Assembly: GCF_002207765.1 (NCBI RefSeq) | Contig: NZ_BDGJ01000198.1 | Coordinates: forward strand, 1,652-41,672 | DNA from: Calderihabitans maritimus | GTDB lineage: Bacteria > Bacillota > KKC1 > Calderihabitantales > Calderihabitantaceae | Direction: 5' to 3' | DNA length: 40,021 bases | Part shown: piece after piece, positions 39,166 to 40,021 of the stretch | Layout of the letters: each line of letters starts with the position of its first letter | How positions within the stretch are numbered: the first letter of the stretch is position 1 | Translations under genes and position numbers: made by a program | The notes under the pieces: generated by a model | Told to the model about the DNA's origin: nothing | Seen by the model: the letters and a program-made list of their open reading frames with translations, nothing else | Databases searched by the model: none

Positions 39166-40021
39166 TTGAACCTGAACCACCTGAAAACTTTTCTCACCGT
39201 GGCTGAGACTGGTAGCATTTCCGGGGCGGCAGAGATACTCCACCTGAGTCAGCCTGCGGTAAGCAAGCATATACGGAGCCTGGAGGCTCATTTTGAAGTA
39301 CAGTTGTTCGAGCGCCTGGGGCGGACCGTGGAGTTGACCGCGGCGGGGGAAGTTTTGGCCGGATACGCCCGTCAAGTGCAACAAATTTTGGACCGGGCCC
39401 ATCAAGACCTGGCAGAGATGGCCGAGACTTTGCAGGGAAGGCTGACCGTAGGAACCAGCACCGTTCCCGGGCAGTATCTGATGCCTTATATTATCAAATA
39501 TTTTCGCGAAATTTACCCCGAGGTCAAGGTGCGTTTACATGTGGGCGATACCTCGCATGTGCTTCAACAACTGACGGCAGGAGAGATAGAAGTGGCCCTA
39601 GTTGGAGCCCCGGTGAATGACCCCAAGATTGCCGGTTTCGAATTTGCTAAGGATGAACTGGTGCTGATTGTCCCGGCGGGACATCCGCTGGCGGAACGTC
39701 CTGCGGTTTCGCTGACCGAGGTGCTTGGGGAACCACTGGTATGGCGGGATAGAGGGTCGGGGACGAGAAAGGTCATCGAAGAGAGATTGCAGGCGGCGGG
39801 AGTTGACTTGGACCGGTTGGATATTGCCCTGGAACTGGGAACCACCGAAGCAGTGGTCAATGCGGTGGAGGCGGGCCTAGGAATTTCCTTTGTCTCCCGC
39901 TGGGCCATCCGGAAACACTTGCTTTTGGGCACTCTTTCCAGTCCCCGAGTGCGTGATCTATCTTTTCACAGGGGCCTTTATCTTTACTACCTTCGTTCCC
40001 GGAAGCAGCGGCGGGTGGGTC
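39166..40021 (+). CDS. LysR family transcriptional regulator (3' end outside window)
   Basis: The frame is open to the end of the window; 285 residues are visible, nearly the full length. The N-terminal winged HTH reads LKTFLTVAETGSISGAAEILHLSQPAVSKHI, and the co-inducer domain starts at about residue 90 (GRLTVGTSTVPGQYLMP) and includes a VEAGLGISFVSRW block. TTG start eight bases after GAGGTG; no better codon is near. It is 20 bases behind the transporter pair in the same direction and probably controls it. The general look is CysB/CysL-like; close relatives are annotated as selenium-metabolism-associated LysR proteins, which I could not verify here. Confidence 0.88.
   Translation, partial: MNLNHLKTFLTVAETGSISGAAEILHLSQPAVSKHIRSLEAHFEVQLFERLGRTVELTAAGEVLAGYARQVQQILDRAHQDLAEMAETLQGRLTVGTSTVPGQYLMPYIIKYFREIYPEVKVRLHVGDTSHVLQQLTAGEIEVALVGAPVNDPKIAGFEFAKDELVLIVPAGHPLAERPAVSLTEVLGEPLVWRDRGSGTRKVIEERLQAAGVDLDRLDIALELGTTEAVVNAVEAGLGISFVSRWAIRKHLLLGTLSSPRVRDLSFHRGLYLYYLRSRKQRRVG

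Noticed and set aside
1-40021. CRISPR array, prophage, toxin-antitoxin or restriction system
   Set aside because: There are no regularly spaced repeats, no phage structural or integrase genes and no recognisable defence proteins on either strand.

Overview
The window looks like chromosome from a low-to-mid GC, monoderm, anaerobic Firmicute of the Clostridia (Peptococcaceae / Moorella-like). The basis is the gene order yqeG-aroE ... aroC-aroK-aroB-pilB-pilT-pilC ... aroQ-pepP-efp, strong AGGAGG-type ribosome binding sites with frequent GTG and TTG starts, a type IV pilus locus with PilM/N/O but no PilP/PilQ secretin, and a multihaem cytochrome made as a lipoprotein. I cannot name the species. 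I see no tRNA, rRNA, CRISPR array, phage or intact insertion sequence.

Region 1 (1-7488, + strand) is a catabolic operon cut by the left edge: a zinc alcohol dehydrogenase (IolM-like), a creatininase-fold hydrolase (IolN-like), a TIM-barrel epimerase (IolO-like), KDPG aldolase, KDG kinase, tagaturonate reductase and altronate dehydratase. Together they form a route from an inosose through 5-keto-L-gluconate, D-tagaturonate, D-altronate, KDG and KDPG to pyruvate and glyceraldehyde-3-phosphate. This joins the Thermotoga-type inositol pathway to the classical altronate branch. A terminator closes the operon.

Region 2 (7700-10843, + strand) is an OpuC-type compatible-solute ABC transporter (ATPase, permease, permease, binding lipoprotein) behind a good sigma-A-type promoter. 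The ATPase has lost its CBS domains, and an out-of-frame CBS-like relic remains behind it. Region 3 (10844-12861) holds a convergent octahaem cytochrome lipoprotein gene (- strand). A bidirectional terminator lies between it and the transporter. Its structured leader contains two overlapping, mutually exclusive helices, and a small palindrome sits on its -35 box.

Region 4 (12862-18421) contains a YqeG phosphatase and shikimate-pathway genes (aroE, aroC, aroK, aroB). A membrane-anchored polysaccharide deacetylase is inserted on the opposite strand. Region 5 (18453-32097) is a type IV pilus locus: pilB (with a c-di-GMP-binding type MshEN N-terminus), pilT, pilC, a major pilin, a second GspG-like pilin, the prepilin peptidase, an O-antigen-ligase/TPR membrane protein, GspH-, PilV- and PilW-like minor pilins, an unusual PilX-like protein, pilM, pilN, pilO and a secreted stalk-domain/NPCBM protein. 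A terminator-like hairpin after the first pilin probably sets the ratio of major pilin to the rest.

Region 6 (32209-37750) has the TldD/TldE protease pair, aroQ, an M24 aminopeptidase, efp and an acidic zinc-ribbon protein. Region 7 (37750-40021) has a YeeE/YedE (TsuA-like) sulfur/selenium transporter split into two overlapping genes, followed by a LysR regulator cut by the right edge.

The strongest candidates for something under-described are the iol-uxa hybrid operon, the orphan octahaem lipoprotein with its switch-like leader, and the accessory pilus proteins (O-ligase/TPR, the PilX-like protein with an acidic insert, and the stalk-NPCBM protein).
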